A stretch of DNA of 64,000 nucleotides, from NCBI GenBank assembly GCA_016716425.1, contig JADJWJ010000013.1, positions 1 through 64,000 of the forward strand, in the 5' to 3' direction. This DNA is from Betaproteobacteria bacterium. Lineage in GTDB: Bacteria > Pseudomonadota > Gammaproteobacteria > Burkholderiales > Casimicrobiaceae. Under the pieces are notes generated by a model. It ran no database searches. It was given only the letters and a program-made list of their open reading frames with translations, and had not been told where the DNA came from. Position numbers and translations under genes: made by a program. Shown piece by piece: positions 40,420 through 48,250 of this stretch; the stretch's first letter is position 1; each line of letters begins with the position of its first letter.

Positions 40420-43338
40420 TTGTCCAAGTCGCTGATCATCGCCGAGAAACCGTCCGTCGCCGCCGACATCGCGCGCGCGCTGGGCGGCTTCGCGCGCCAC
40501 GACGACTACTTCGAGAGCGACCGGTACGTGCTCTCGTCGGCGGTCGGGCACCTGCTCGAGATCGGCATGCCGGAGGAGGAGGAGGTCAAGCGCGGCAAGT
40601 GGACGTTCGCCCACCTGCCGGCCGTACCGTCGAAGTTCGCGTTGAAGCCGATCGAGAAGAACGAGAACCGGCTGAAGACGCTGCTGAAGCTCATCAAGCG
40701 CAAGGACGTCTCCGCGCTGGTGAACGCGTGCGACGCCGGGCGCGAGGGCGAACTCATCTTCCGCTACATCGTCCAGTACGCGAAGTCGGGCAAGCCGATC
40801 CGGCGGCTGTGGCTGCAGTCGATGACGCCGGCGGCGATCCGCGACGGCTTCGGCGCGCTGCGCACCGACGAGCAGATGCTGCCGCTCGCCGACGCCGCCG
40901 TCTGCCGCTCGGAGGCCGACTGGCTGGTCGGCATCAACGGCACGCGCGCGATGACGGCGTTCAATTCGCGCGCCGGGGGCTTCCAGCTCACCACCGTCGG
41001 CCGCGTGCAGACGCCGACGCTCGCGATTCTCGTCGAGCGCGAGGAGAAGATCCGCGCGTTCGTCCCGCGCGACTACTGGGAGATCGTCGGCACGTTCCGC
41101 GCGGAAGGCGGCGAGTACCCGGGCCGCTGGTTCGACGAGAAGTTCAAGCGTTCCGAGGACGATGCCGACCTGCGCGCCGAGCGCGTGTGGGAGGAGGCGC
41201 GGGCGCGGGCGATCGCCGGCAAGTGCGCGGGCAAGCCGGGCGTGGTCAGCGAGGAGTCGAAGCCCTCGACCCAGAGCCCGCCGCTGCTCTACGACCTCAC
41301 CAGCCTGCAGCGCGAGGCGAACGGCCGCTTCGGCTTCTCGGCCAAGACGACGCTGTCGATCGCGCAGGCGCTCTACGAGAAGCACAAGGTGCTGACCTAC
41401 CCGCGCACCGACTCGCGCGCGCTGCCCGAGGACTACCTCGGCACGGTCAAGTCCACGCTGGAGGAACTCGGGCAGACCAATGCGTTCGGCGGCTTCGCGC
41501 GCGAAATCATCAGGCAGAAGTGGGTGCGGCCGAACAAGCGCATCTTCGACAACGCGAAGATCTCGGACCATTTCGCGATCATCCCGACGCTGGTGCGGCC
41601 CAAGCACCTGAACGAAGTCGAAGGCAAGCTCTACGACATGGTGGTCCGCCGGTTCCTGGCCGTGTTCTACCCGGCGGCCGAGCACCTCGTCACGACGCGG
41701 ATCACGCGCGTCGAGGGCGAGCCGTTCAAGACCGAAGGCAAGATCCTGGTGTCGCCGGGATGGCTCGCCGTGTACGGCAAGGAGGCGCAGGGCGACGAGT
41801 CGACGCTGCCGCCGGTGAAGCCGGGCGAGCAGGTCGCCACCGAGCGGGTGGACGTGACGCAGCTCGTCACCCGGCCGCCGCCGCGCTTCAACGAGGCGAC
41901 ACTGCTGTCCGCGATGGAAGGCGCCGGCAAGCTGATCGAGGACGACGAGCTGCGCGAGGCGATGCGCGAGAAGGGCCTCGGCACGCCGGCCACCCGCGCG
42001 GCGATCATCGAGGGACTGATCGCCGAACGCTACATCTACCGCGAAGGCAGGGACCTGACGCCGACCGCGAAGGCGTTCTCGCTGATGACGCTGCTGCACG
42101 GGCTCGGCATTCCCGAGCTCTTTTCGCCCGAGCTCACCGCCGAGTGGGAGTTCAAGCTCGCGCAGATGGAGCACGGGCAGCTCCCGCGCAACGCGTTCAT
42201 GCGCGAGATCGTCGACATGACGGCGCACATCGTCGCGCAGGCGAAGAACTACGAGAGCGACACGATCCCCGGCGACTTCGCCACGCTCGCCGCGCCGTGC
42301 CCGAAGTGCGGCGGCGAGGTCCACGAGAAGTACCGCAAATTCCAGTGCGTGAACCCGCAGTGCGACTTCGCGTTCTGGAAGATCCTGGGCGGGCGCCAGC
42401 TCGAGCCGCACGAGGCGGAGGCGCTCATCTCGCTGCGCGCGGTCGGCCCGCTCGAGGGCTTCCGCAGCAAGATGGGCCGCCCGTTCACGGCGAAGCTCAG
42501 GATGAACGACGCCAACGAGGTCGAGTTCGACTTCGGCAACGCCGGCGCCGACGACGACGCGGAGGCGCCCGACTTCTCGGACAGGTCGCCGCTCGGCCCG
42601 TGCCCGAAGTGCGGCGCGCACGTCTTCGAGCACGGCAACGCGTACGTGTGCGAGAAGGCGGTCGGCCCCGAGAAGACGTGCGACTTCCGCTCGGGCCGCA
42701 CGATCCTGCAGCGGCCGGTCGAGCCGGAGCAGATGCGCAAGCTGCTGGCGACGAAGAAGACCGACCTGCTGCAATTCGTGTCGGCGCGCACGCGGCGGCC
42801 GTTCTCCGCGTTCCTCGTCGTGCAGCCGGACGGCAAGGTGGGCTTCGAGTTCGCGCCGCGCGACCCGACCAAGGCGCGCGGCCGCGGCGCCCGGCCCGCC
42901 ACCGCGCTGCGCGTGCTCGGCGCGCACCCGAAGACGCGCGCGCCGGTCGAATTGCACAGCGGCCGCTACGGGCCGTACGTCAAGCACGGCGACGTCAACG
43001 CGACGCTGCCCGACCGCGACCTGGTCGACACGCTGACGCTCGCCGACGCGCTGGCGCTGCTCGCCGCGAAGGCGGGCAAGGCGGCGCCAGCCCGCTCGGC
43101 GAAGACCGCCGTCCGGCCCGCCGCGAAGTCGGCCGCGAAGCCCGCGGCGGCGAAATCTCCGGCGACCAAGGCACCGGCGGCGAAGCCCGCGGCCAGAACG
43201 GCGGCCGCAGCGAAGGCAGCGAAGCCCGCGGCACGGGCACCCGCGGCCACCAAGCCCGCCGCACGCAAGCCGGCGACGAAGCCCGCGGCGACCAAGCGCG
43301 CCGCGAAGACCGCGCCGCGCAAGCGCACGCCCGCTTAA
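40420..43338 (+). CDS. topB: DNA topoisomerase III with zinc-finger and histone-like tail
   Basis: 972 residues from a TTG at 40420, chosen because it gives MSKSLIIAEKPSVAADIARAL, the standard TopB start; the upstream 27 codons are not conserved-looking. Toprim domain at 4-150 with DAGREGELIFRYI, the type IA core with catalytic Tyr327 in LTYPRTDSRALP (Tyr328 in E. coli TopB), two Cys-rich zinc motifs (CPKCGGEVHEKYRKFQC...C and CPKCGAHVFEHGNAYVC...C) at about 627-765, and a repeat-like C-terminal module. The last about 90 residues are a Lys/Ala/Pro tail similar to histone H1. It decatenates DNA. It follows dprA as in other betaproteobacteria. Confidence 0.92.
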   Translation: MSKSLIIAEKPSVAADIARALGGFARHDDYFESDRYVLSSAVGHLLEIGMPEEEEVKRGKWTFAHLPAVPSKFALKPIEKNENRLKTLLKLIKRKDVSALVNACDAGREGELIFRYIVQYAKSGKPIRRLWLQSMTPAAIRDGFGALRTDEQMLPLADAAVCRSEADWLVGINGTRAMTAFNSRAGGFQLTTVGRVQTPTLAILVEREEKIRAFVPRDYWEIVGTFRAEGGEYPGRWFDEKFKRSEDDADLRAERVWEEARARAIAGKCAGKPGVVSEESKPSTQSPPLLYDLTSLQREANGRFGFSAKTTLSIAQALYEKHKVLTYPRTDSRALPEDYLGTVKSTLEELGQTNAFGGFAREIIRQKWVRPNKRIFDNAKISDHFAIIPTLVRPKHLNEVEGKLYDMVVRRFLAVFYPAAEHLVTTRITRVEGEPFKTEGKILVSPGWLAVYGKEAQGDESTLPPVKPGEQVATERVDVTQLVTRPPPRFNEATLLSAMEGAGKLIEDDELREAMREKGLGTPATRAAIIEGLIAERYIYREGRDLTPTAKAFSLMTLLHGLGIPELFSPELTAEWEFKLAQMEHGQLPRNAFMREIVDMTAHIVAQAKNYESDTIPGDFATLAAPCPKCGGEVHEKYRKFQCVNPQCDFAFWKILGGRQLEPHEAEALISLRAVGPLEGFRSKMGRPFTAKLRMNDANEVEFDFGNAGADDDAEAPDFSDRSPLGPCPKCGAHVFEHGNAYVCEKAVGPEKTCDFRSGRTILQRPVEPEQMRKLLATKKTDLLQFVSARTRRPFSAFLVVQPDGKVGFEFAPRDPTKARGRGARPATALRVLGAHPKTRAPVELHSGRYGPYVKHGDVNATLPDRDLVDTLTLADALALLAAKAGKAAPARSAKTAVRPAAKSAAKPAAAKSPATKAPAAKPAARTAAAAKAAKPAARAPAATKPAARKPATKPAATKRAAKTAPRKRTPA

Positions 43339-43348
43339 CGCCCCCGCG

Positions 43349-44476
43349 ATGCCCGCGACGGAGGCCGCCGCCGGCGCAGCCCCGCCGGCGCGCGCGCGCG
43401 GACGGCACGACGCGCTCGACGGTGTCCGCGGCTTCGCGGTGCTGCTCGTGTTCTGCGTGCACGCGGCCGGCAACGCGGCCGCGGTCGCGCTCGGCGTCGA
43501 CTTCGAGAGGGCGCACTTCGCGGCGCTGCCGACGGCGGGCGAGCGCGCGCTCTTCTGGCTCTACGCGTCGCACCACGGCGTGTTCCTGTTCTTCGTGCTG
43601 TCCGGATTTCTGATCGGACGCCTGTGGTGGCCGCGCCCTGCGCTGCCGTATGCAAGGTTCGCGTGGCGGCGCACGCTGCGCATCTACCCGGCGTTCGCGC
43701 TTGCGTTCGTCGCATCGCTCGCCTTCGCCTACGCGTCGGGCACGTGGACGCCGCCGGACACCGCCCGCCTCGTCGGCAACGCACTCTTCCTGAACGGAAT
43801 GCCCGGCCTCGGCGTCGTGCCGTTCAACATCGTCACGTGGTCGCTGTTCTACGAGATGACGTTCTACCTCGCCTTCCCGGCGCTCGCGCTCTTCGCCGGC
43901 GCCGCCGGACCGCGCGCAGGCGTGGCGCTCTGGTCCGTCCCGTTGGCGGCGACGCTGATCGCCGTGGCGGCGGGCGCCGACGGGCTGGTGCTGTGCTGGG
44001 CGCTGCTCTTCGCCGGCGTCGCGCTCGCCGTGCACGAGGCGCCGGTGCGGGCCTTCGCGGCGCGGCTGCCCTCCGCCGCCGTGCTGGGGGCCTACCTGGC
44101 GGTCACGTCCGCGGCGCTCCTCGAGGCGCTGCCGCCTGCCATGGCGATCGTCGCGTTCGGCGCGGCGACCACGCTCCTGCTGGCGAAGTGCCTCGCACCC
44201 GGCACGGCCGTCGCATGGGTGTTCACGCGGCCGGCGCTACATGCGCTCGGTCGGATCAGCTACTCGTTCTACCTCGTGCACTGGATGCTCGTCGTGCTCG
44301 TCGCCCGGGTCGTCGGCGGGTTCGTCGGGGCGCTCGGGACGACGGGTGCGATCGTCGCGATCTTCGTCGCCGGATTCGCGGTCTCCGCCGTCGTGGCGAA
44401 GGCGCTATGGTGGGTGGCGGAGCGGCCGTACTTCATCGGGGTCGGACGCCCGGCGGCTCCGGATTCGCGCGCTTAG
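43349..44476 (+). CDS. Acyltransferase 3 family membrane protein (OafA/YrhL type)
   Basis: 375 residues with about ten membrane segments. The family start is DALDGVRGFAVLLVFCVHAAGN with the conserved His, then FFVLSGFLIGRLWW, a cytoplasmic RTLRIYPAF and late SYSFYLVHWMLVVLV. Members transfer acyl groups (often acetyl) to sugars of lipopolysaccharide, exopolysaccharide or antibiotics. The gene starts 10 bases after topB and has no pathway neighbours, so its substrate cannot be told. Confidence 0.87.
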   Translation: MPATEAAAGAAPPARARGRHDALDGVRGFAVLLVFCVHAAGNAAAVALGVDFERAHFAALPTAGERALFWLYASHHGVFLFFVLSGFLIGRLWWPRPALPYARFAWRRTLRIYPAFALAFVASLAFAYASGTWTPPDTARLVGNALFLNGMPGLGVVPFNIVTWSLFYEMTFYLAFPALALFAGAAGPRAGVALWSVPLAATLIAVAAGADGLVLCWALLFAGVALAVHEAPVRAFAARLPSAAVLGAYLAVTSAALLEALPPAMAIVAFGAATTLLLAKCLAPGTAVAWVFTRPALHALGRISYSFYLVHWMLVVLVARVVGGFVGALGTTGAIVAIFVAGFAVSAVVAKALWWVAERPYFIGVGRPAAPDSRA

Positions 44477-44664
44477 GGCGTGTCCCGGGGCGTCACGTCG
44501 ACACGCAAGCGTCGGACCCCGACCGGGCCGGCCCGAAGCGCCGAAGGGTCCGAACCCGCGCGCCGGCCGGCAGACGGCCCGCCCGCTGCGCCTATTTGAC
44601 GCAGGTCATTGCCCGCGATTGGGCATACCATCGACAGTGACGTGCTGCACGGGGGGGAGGGGGC

Positions 44665-46218
44665 ATGGACGAAAAGGGCGACGGGCATCTGGCCGCGCTG
44701 CGCGAGATGCGCAGCCGCGCGGTGCTGGGCGGGGGCCAGAAGCGCATCGAACAGCAGCACGCACGCGGCAAGCTGACCGCGCGCGAGCGGCTCGCGCTGC
44801 TGCTCGACGACGGGTCGTTCCAGGAGTTCGGCACGCTCGCCACGCACCAGTTCAGCGAGTTCGGTCTCGACAAGCAACGCTACCCCGGCGACGGCATCGT
44901 CACCGGGTTCGGCAAGATCAACGGGCGCCGCGTGGCCGTCTTCGCGCAGGACTTCACGGTGCTCGGCGGCTCGTTTTCCGAAGTGCAGTCGCAGAAGATC
45001 TGCCGGATCCAGGATCTGGCGCTCGAGAGCGGCATTCCGCTGATCGGCCTCAACGACTCCGGCGGCGCGCGCATCCAGGAGGGCGTGCGCAGCCTCGCCG
45101 CCTACGGCGAGGTGTTCGTGCGCAACGTGATGGCCTCCGGCGTCATTCCGCAGATCTCGTTGATCATGGGCCCGTGCGCCGGCGGCGCCGTCTACTCGCC
45201 CGCGCTTACCGATTTCGTCGTCATGGCCGGCGACAGCTACATGTTCCTCACCGGCCCGGACGTCATCAAGGCGGTCACCGGCGAGCAGGTCACGGCGCTC
45301 ACGCTGGGCGGCGCCGACGTGCACATGGGCAGGAGCGGTGTGGCGCACCTCGCGGCCGACAGCGAGATCGAAGGTATCGGCATCGTCAAGCGCCTGCTCG
45401 CGTACCTGCCGCAGAACAACAACGAGGACCCGCCGCAGGTGACGCCGTACGACCCGCCCACGCGGATGGACGAGGCGCTCAACGCGCTGATCCCGCAGGA
45501 CGAAAACCGGCCGTACGACATGCGCGACGCGATCGCGATGATCTTCGACCGGGACAGCTTCCTCGAAGTGCAGCCGGCCTTCGCGGCCAACGCGGTGGTC
45601 GGCTTCGCGCGGCTCGACGGCTACTCGATCGGCGTCGTCGCCAACCAGCCGGCGTACATGTCCGGCGCGCTCAACATCGACGCCTCCGACAAGATCGCCC
45701 GCTTCATCCGCATCTGCGACGCGTTCAACATCCCGATCGTCACTTTCATCGACTGCCCCGGCTTCCTGCCGGGCACCGACCAGGAGTACGGCGGCGTCAT
45801 CCGGCACGGCGCGAAGATCATCTACGCGTACTGCGAGGCGACCGTGCCCAAGATCTCGCTCGTCACGCGCAAGGCAATGGGCGGCGCGTACGTGGCGATG
45901 AGCAGCAAGCAGATGCGCACGGACCTGGCGTTCGCGTGGCCGACCGGGCAGATCGCCGTGATGGGCGCCGAGCCCGCCGTGCGCGTGCTCTACCGCGACG
46001 ACGTGCAGTCGGCGGCCGACCCCGCGGCGAAGGAGCGCGAGTTGATCGCGTACTACCGCGAGCGCTTCTTCAATCCGTACCGGGCGGCCGACGTCGGGCA
46101 GATCGACGAGGTGATCGAGCCGCGCGAGACGCGCCCGCGCCTCGTGCGTGCGCTCGAGGTGCTGCGCACGAAGGTGCAGCAGAACCCGCCGAAGAAGCAC
46201 GGGCTGGTGCCGCTGTGA
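44665..46218 (+). CDS. mmdA: Na+-translocating methylmalonyl-CoA-type decarboxylase, alpha (carboxyltransferase) subunit
   Basis: 517 residues with a strong GGGGGAGGGG ribosome site. Carboxyltransferase domain with LTARERLALLLDDGSFQEFG, the acyl-CoA loop GLNDSGGARIQEGV and MGPCAGGAVYSPA, second half FIDCPGFLPGTDQEYGG, and RKAMGGAYVAMSSK. It resembles propionyl-CoA carboxylase beta chains, but no biotin carboxylase is encoded nearby; instead gamma, biotin-carrier and ion-pump beta subunits follow, which identifies a membrane decarboxylase. It moves CO2 from methylmalonyl-CoA to biotin, giving propionyl-CoA. The substrate could be another short-chain acyl-CoA; methylmalonyl-CoA is preferred by similarity. 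Confidence 0.87.
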   Translation: MDEKGDGHLAALREMRSRAVLGGGQKRIEQQHARGKLTARERLALLLDDGSFQEFGTLATHQFSEFGLDKQRYPGDGIVTGFGKINGRRVAVFAQDFTVLGGSFSEVQSQKICRIQDLALESGIPLIGLNDSGGARIQEGVRSLAAYGEVFVRNVMASGVIPQISLIMGPCAGGAVYSPALTDFVVMAGDSYMFLTGPDVIKAVTGEQVTALTLGGADVHMGRSGVAHLAADSEIEGIGIVKRLLAYLPQNNNEDPPQVTPYDPPTRMDEALNALIPQDENRPYDMRDAIAMIFDRDSFLEVQPAFAANAVVGFARLDGYSIGVVANQPAYMSGALNIDASDKIARFIRICDAFNIPIVTFIDCPGFLPGTDQEYGGVIRHGAKIIYAYCEATVPKISLVTRKAMGGAYVAMSSKQMRTDLAFAWPTGQIAVMGAEPAVRVLYRDDVQSAADPAAKERELIAYYRERFFNPYRAADVGQIDEVIEPRETRPRLVRALEVLRTKVQQNPPKKHGLVPL

Positions 46219-46583
46219 GCGAGTTGCAGTGGGGCCTGACGATGACCGCGGCGGGGATGGGCCTCGTGTTCGGCCTGCTCGCGCTGCTATGGGGCCTGCT
46301 GACGCTGGTGCTGCGCTTCGACCGCGAGCCCCCGGAGGCCCCGCCCGCGGAGGCCGCCACGGCGCCGGCCGCGGACGCCGCGGCGCCGGCCCCGACGGAG
46401 GGCATCGCCCCGGAGCTGGTCGCGGCCATCACGGTCGCGACGCTCGCGCACGTCGCGGCCGGGCGCCGCGTCGCGGCGCCGCTGATGCGCAGCTACTGGC
46501 CCGGCAGCCAGCTGTTCGCTTCGCGCTGGGTGGCCATCGGGCGCGGCCGCCAGAACACGACTTGGCGAGGAGGTGACCGCTGA
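46215..46583 (+). CDS. Sodium pump decarboxylase gamma subunit (OadG-like)
   Basis: 122 residues from a GTG at 46215 overlapping the mmdA stop. One membrane helix (TAAGMGLVFGLLALLWGLLTLV, about 10-32), an Ala/Pro-rich linker and a short C-terminal helix with VAAPLMRSYWPGSQ. OadG/MmdD subunits anchor the complex and bridge the alpha and beta parts. It ends with TGATG, overlapping the biotin-carrier start. Members of this family vary greatly in sequence, so the call leans on topology and position. Confidence 0.82.
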   Translation: MSELQWGLTMTAAGMGLVFGLLALLWGLLTLVLRFDREPPEAPPAEAATAPAADAAAPAPTEGIAPELVAAITVATLAHVAAGRRVAAPLMRSYWPGSQLFASRWVAIGRGRQNTTWRGGDR

Positions 46584-47080
46584 TGCGCCGCTACACGCTG
46601 CAGATCGGGGATCGCGAGTTCGTCGTCGACGTGCAGGAGACCGCCGTCGACGGCTTCGACGTGGTCGTCGGGGGCGAGACCTACGCGGTGACGCTCGCCG
46701 GCGACGAGGACCTGCCGGAAGCGGCGGTCGGCCCGGCGGTCGGCGGCCCGGAGGCCGCGGGCAAGGGCGCCGCAGCGCCAGCCGTGCGCGTGGCCCGCAA
46801 GGCGCCCGTGCCCGCGGCCGCCGTCGCGCCGCTGCTGCGGGCGGCCACCGGCGCGCCGGCCGGCGCGGCGCTCAACGCGCCGATGCCCGGCGTGATCGTC
46901 GACGTCGCCGTCAAGGCCGGCGATACGGTCGCCCGCGGCCAGCTCGTCGCCGTGCTCGATGCGATGAAGATGCACAACAACATCAAGTCGCCTCGCGCCG
47001 GCACGATCGCCGAGGTTTGCGTAACGCCGGGCCACGCGGTCGGCCACGGCGACGCCATCGTCCGGTTTCGCGAGGAGTGA
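46583..47080 (+). CDS. mmdC: Decarboxylase biotin carrier subunit
   Basis: 165 residues: a short N-terminal domain, an Ala/Pro-rich linker (about 48-92), and a biotinyl domain with the biotin-acceptor motif LDAMKMHNN (Lys about 132) preceded by NAPMPGVIVDVAVKAGDTV. Biotin carried here takes the carboxyl group from MmdA to the membrane beta subunit. Its start overlaps the gamma-subunit stop by one base. Confidence 0.93.
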   Translation: MRRYTLQIGDREFVVDVQETAVDGFDVVVGGETYAVTLAGDEDLPEAAVGPAVGGPEAAGKGAAAPAVRVARKAPVPAAAVAPLLRAATGAPAGAALNAPMPGVIVDVAVKAGDTVARGQLVAVLDAMKMHNNIKSPRAGTIAEVCVTPGHAVGHGDAIVRFREE

Positions 47081-47089
47081 GCAGAGGCC

Positions 47090-48217
47090 ATGGGCGGCGA
47101 CACGATCGGGCTGCTGCTGCAGGGGGTGACGAGCATCACCCCGCAATCCGTGGTCATGATCGCCGTGGCAGGGGTGCTGCTCTACCTCGGCATCGCGAAG
47201 GACTACGAGCCGCTGCTGCTGGTCCCGATCGCCTCCGGCTGCATCCTCGCCAACCTCCCGCTGTCGCCGCTGATCGCCGAGGACGGCATGCTGCGCGTGC
47301 TCTACGACATGGGCATCCGCAACGAGCTCTTCCCGCTGCTCATCTTCATCGGCATCGGCGCGCTGACCGACTTCGGCCCGCTGCTCGAGAACCCGAAGAT
47401 GGTGCTGCTCGGCGCCGCCGGGCAGTTCGGCATCTTCCTCACGCTGCTGCTGGCGCTCGCGATCGGCTTCACCCGCCCGGAAGCCGCGTCGATCGGCATC
47501 ATCGGCGCCATCGACGGCCCGACGTCGATCTACGTGTCCGGCATCCTCGCGCCACACCTGCTGGGCCCGATCACGGTGGCGGCGTACAGCTACATGTCGC
47601 TGGTGCCGATCATCATGCCGCCGATCATGCGCGCGCTGACCACCGAGAAGGAGCGCAAGATCCGGATGCCGTACAGCCAGCGCAAGATCAGCCGGCGCAC
47701 GCGGATCCTGTTTCCCATCGTCGTGACCATCGTCGTCGGCACGCTGGTGCCGTTCGCCACGCCGCTGATCGGGATGCTGATGCTGGGCAACCTGATGAAG
47801 GAATCCGGCGTGGTCGAGCGGCTGACCAAGGCCTCGTCGAACGAGATCGCCAACACCGTCACGCTGTTCCTCGGGCTCGCCATCGGCTCGACGATGGTCG
47901 GCACCGAGTTCCTCAAGCTGTCGACGCTCGCCATCCTGGTGCTCGGGATCGTCGCGTTCGGCGTCGACACCGCGGCCGGCGTGCTGTTCGCGAAGCTCAT
48001 GAACGTGCTGTCCGGCGGTCGCGTCAACCCGCTGATCGGTGCCGCCGGCATCAGCGCGTTCCCGATGGCGGCTCGCGTCGTCCAGCGCGTCGCGCAGGAG
48101 GACGATTTCGAGAATTTCCTGCTGATGCACGCGATGGGCGCCAACGCGGCAGGGCAGATCGCGAGCGTCGTCGCGGGCGGCGTGCTGCTCGCCCTCATGG
48201 GGGCGGGCGGACACTGA
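47090..48217 (+). CDS. mmdB: Na+-translocating decarboxylase beta subunit (OadB/MmdB/GcdB)
   Basis: 375 residues, very hydrophobic, about nine membrane segments. Family features are IGIGALTDFGPLLENPKM with the essential Asp region, AASIGIIGAIDGPTSIYVSG, SYMSLVPIIMPPI and GVVERLTKASSNEIANTVTLFLGLAIGSTM. It decarboxylates carboxybiotin and pumps Na+ outward, turning acyl-CoA decarboxylation into a sodium gradient. It closes the mmdA-gamma-mmdC-mmdB operon and is followed by a bidirectional terminator. Confidence 0.93.
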   Translation: MGGDTIGLLLQGVTSITPQSVVMIAVAGVLLYLGIAKDYEPLLLVPIASGCILANLPLSPLIAEDGMLRVLYDMGIRNELFPLLIFIGIGALTDFGPLLENPKMVLLGAAGQFGIFLTLLLALAIGFTRPEAASIGIIGAIDGPTSIYVSGILAPHLLGPITVAAYSYMSLVPIIMPPIMRALTTEKERKIRMPYSQRKISRRTRILFPIVVTIVVGTLVPFATPLIGMLMLGNLMKESGVVERLTKASSNEIANTVTLFLGLAIGSTMVGTEFLKLSTLAILVLGIVAFGVDTAAGVLFAKLMNVLSGGRVNPLIGAAGISAFPMAARVVQRVAQEDDFENFLLMHAMGANAAGQIASVVAGGVLLALMGAGGH

Positions 48218-48222
48218 CTCGA

Positions 48223-48243
48223 AAACCGAGCCAGGCTCGGTTT
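48223..48243. terminator. Bidirectional terminator between mmdB and the subtilase gene
   Basis: AAACCGAG-CCAGG-CTCGGTTT, an 8-bp perfect stem whose A and T ends give a T-run on either strand, placed between convergent genes six to seven bases from each. Confidence 0.82.
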
Positions 48244-48250
48244 CGCTGCT

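Noticed and set aside
39844..43473. Minus-strand frame of 1209 codons
   Set aside because: Antisense to dprA and topB, Arg/Leu-rich low-complexity product, no conserved motif; the opposite strand is clearly coding.
44665..46218. mmdA as propionyl-CoA or acetyl-CoA carboxylase beta chain
   Set aside because: No biotin carboxylase gene; adjoining gamma, biotin-carrier and ion-pump subunits indicate a decarboxylase.
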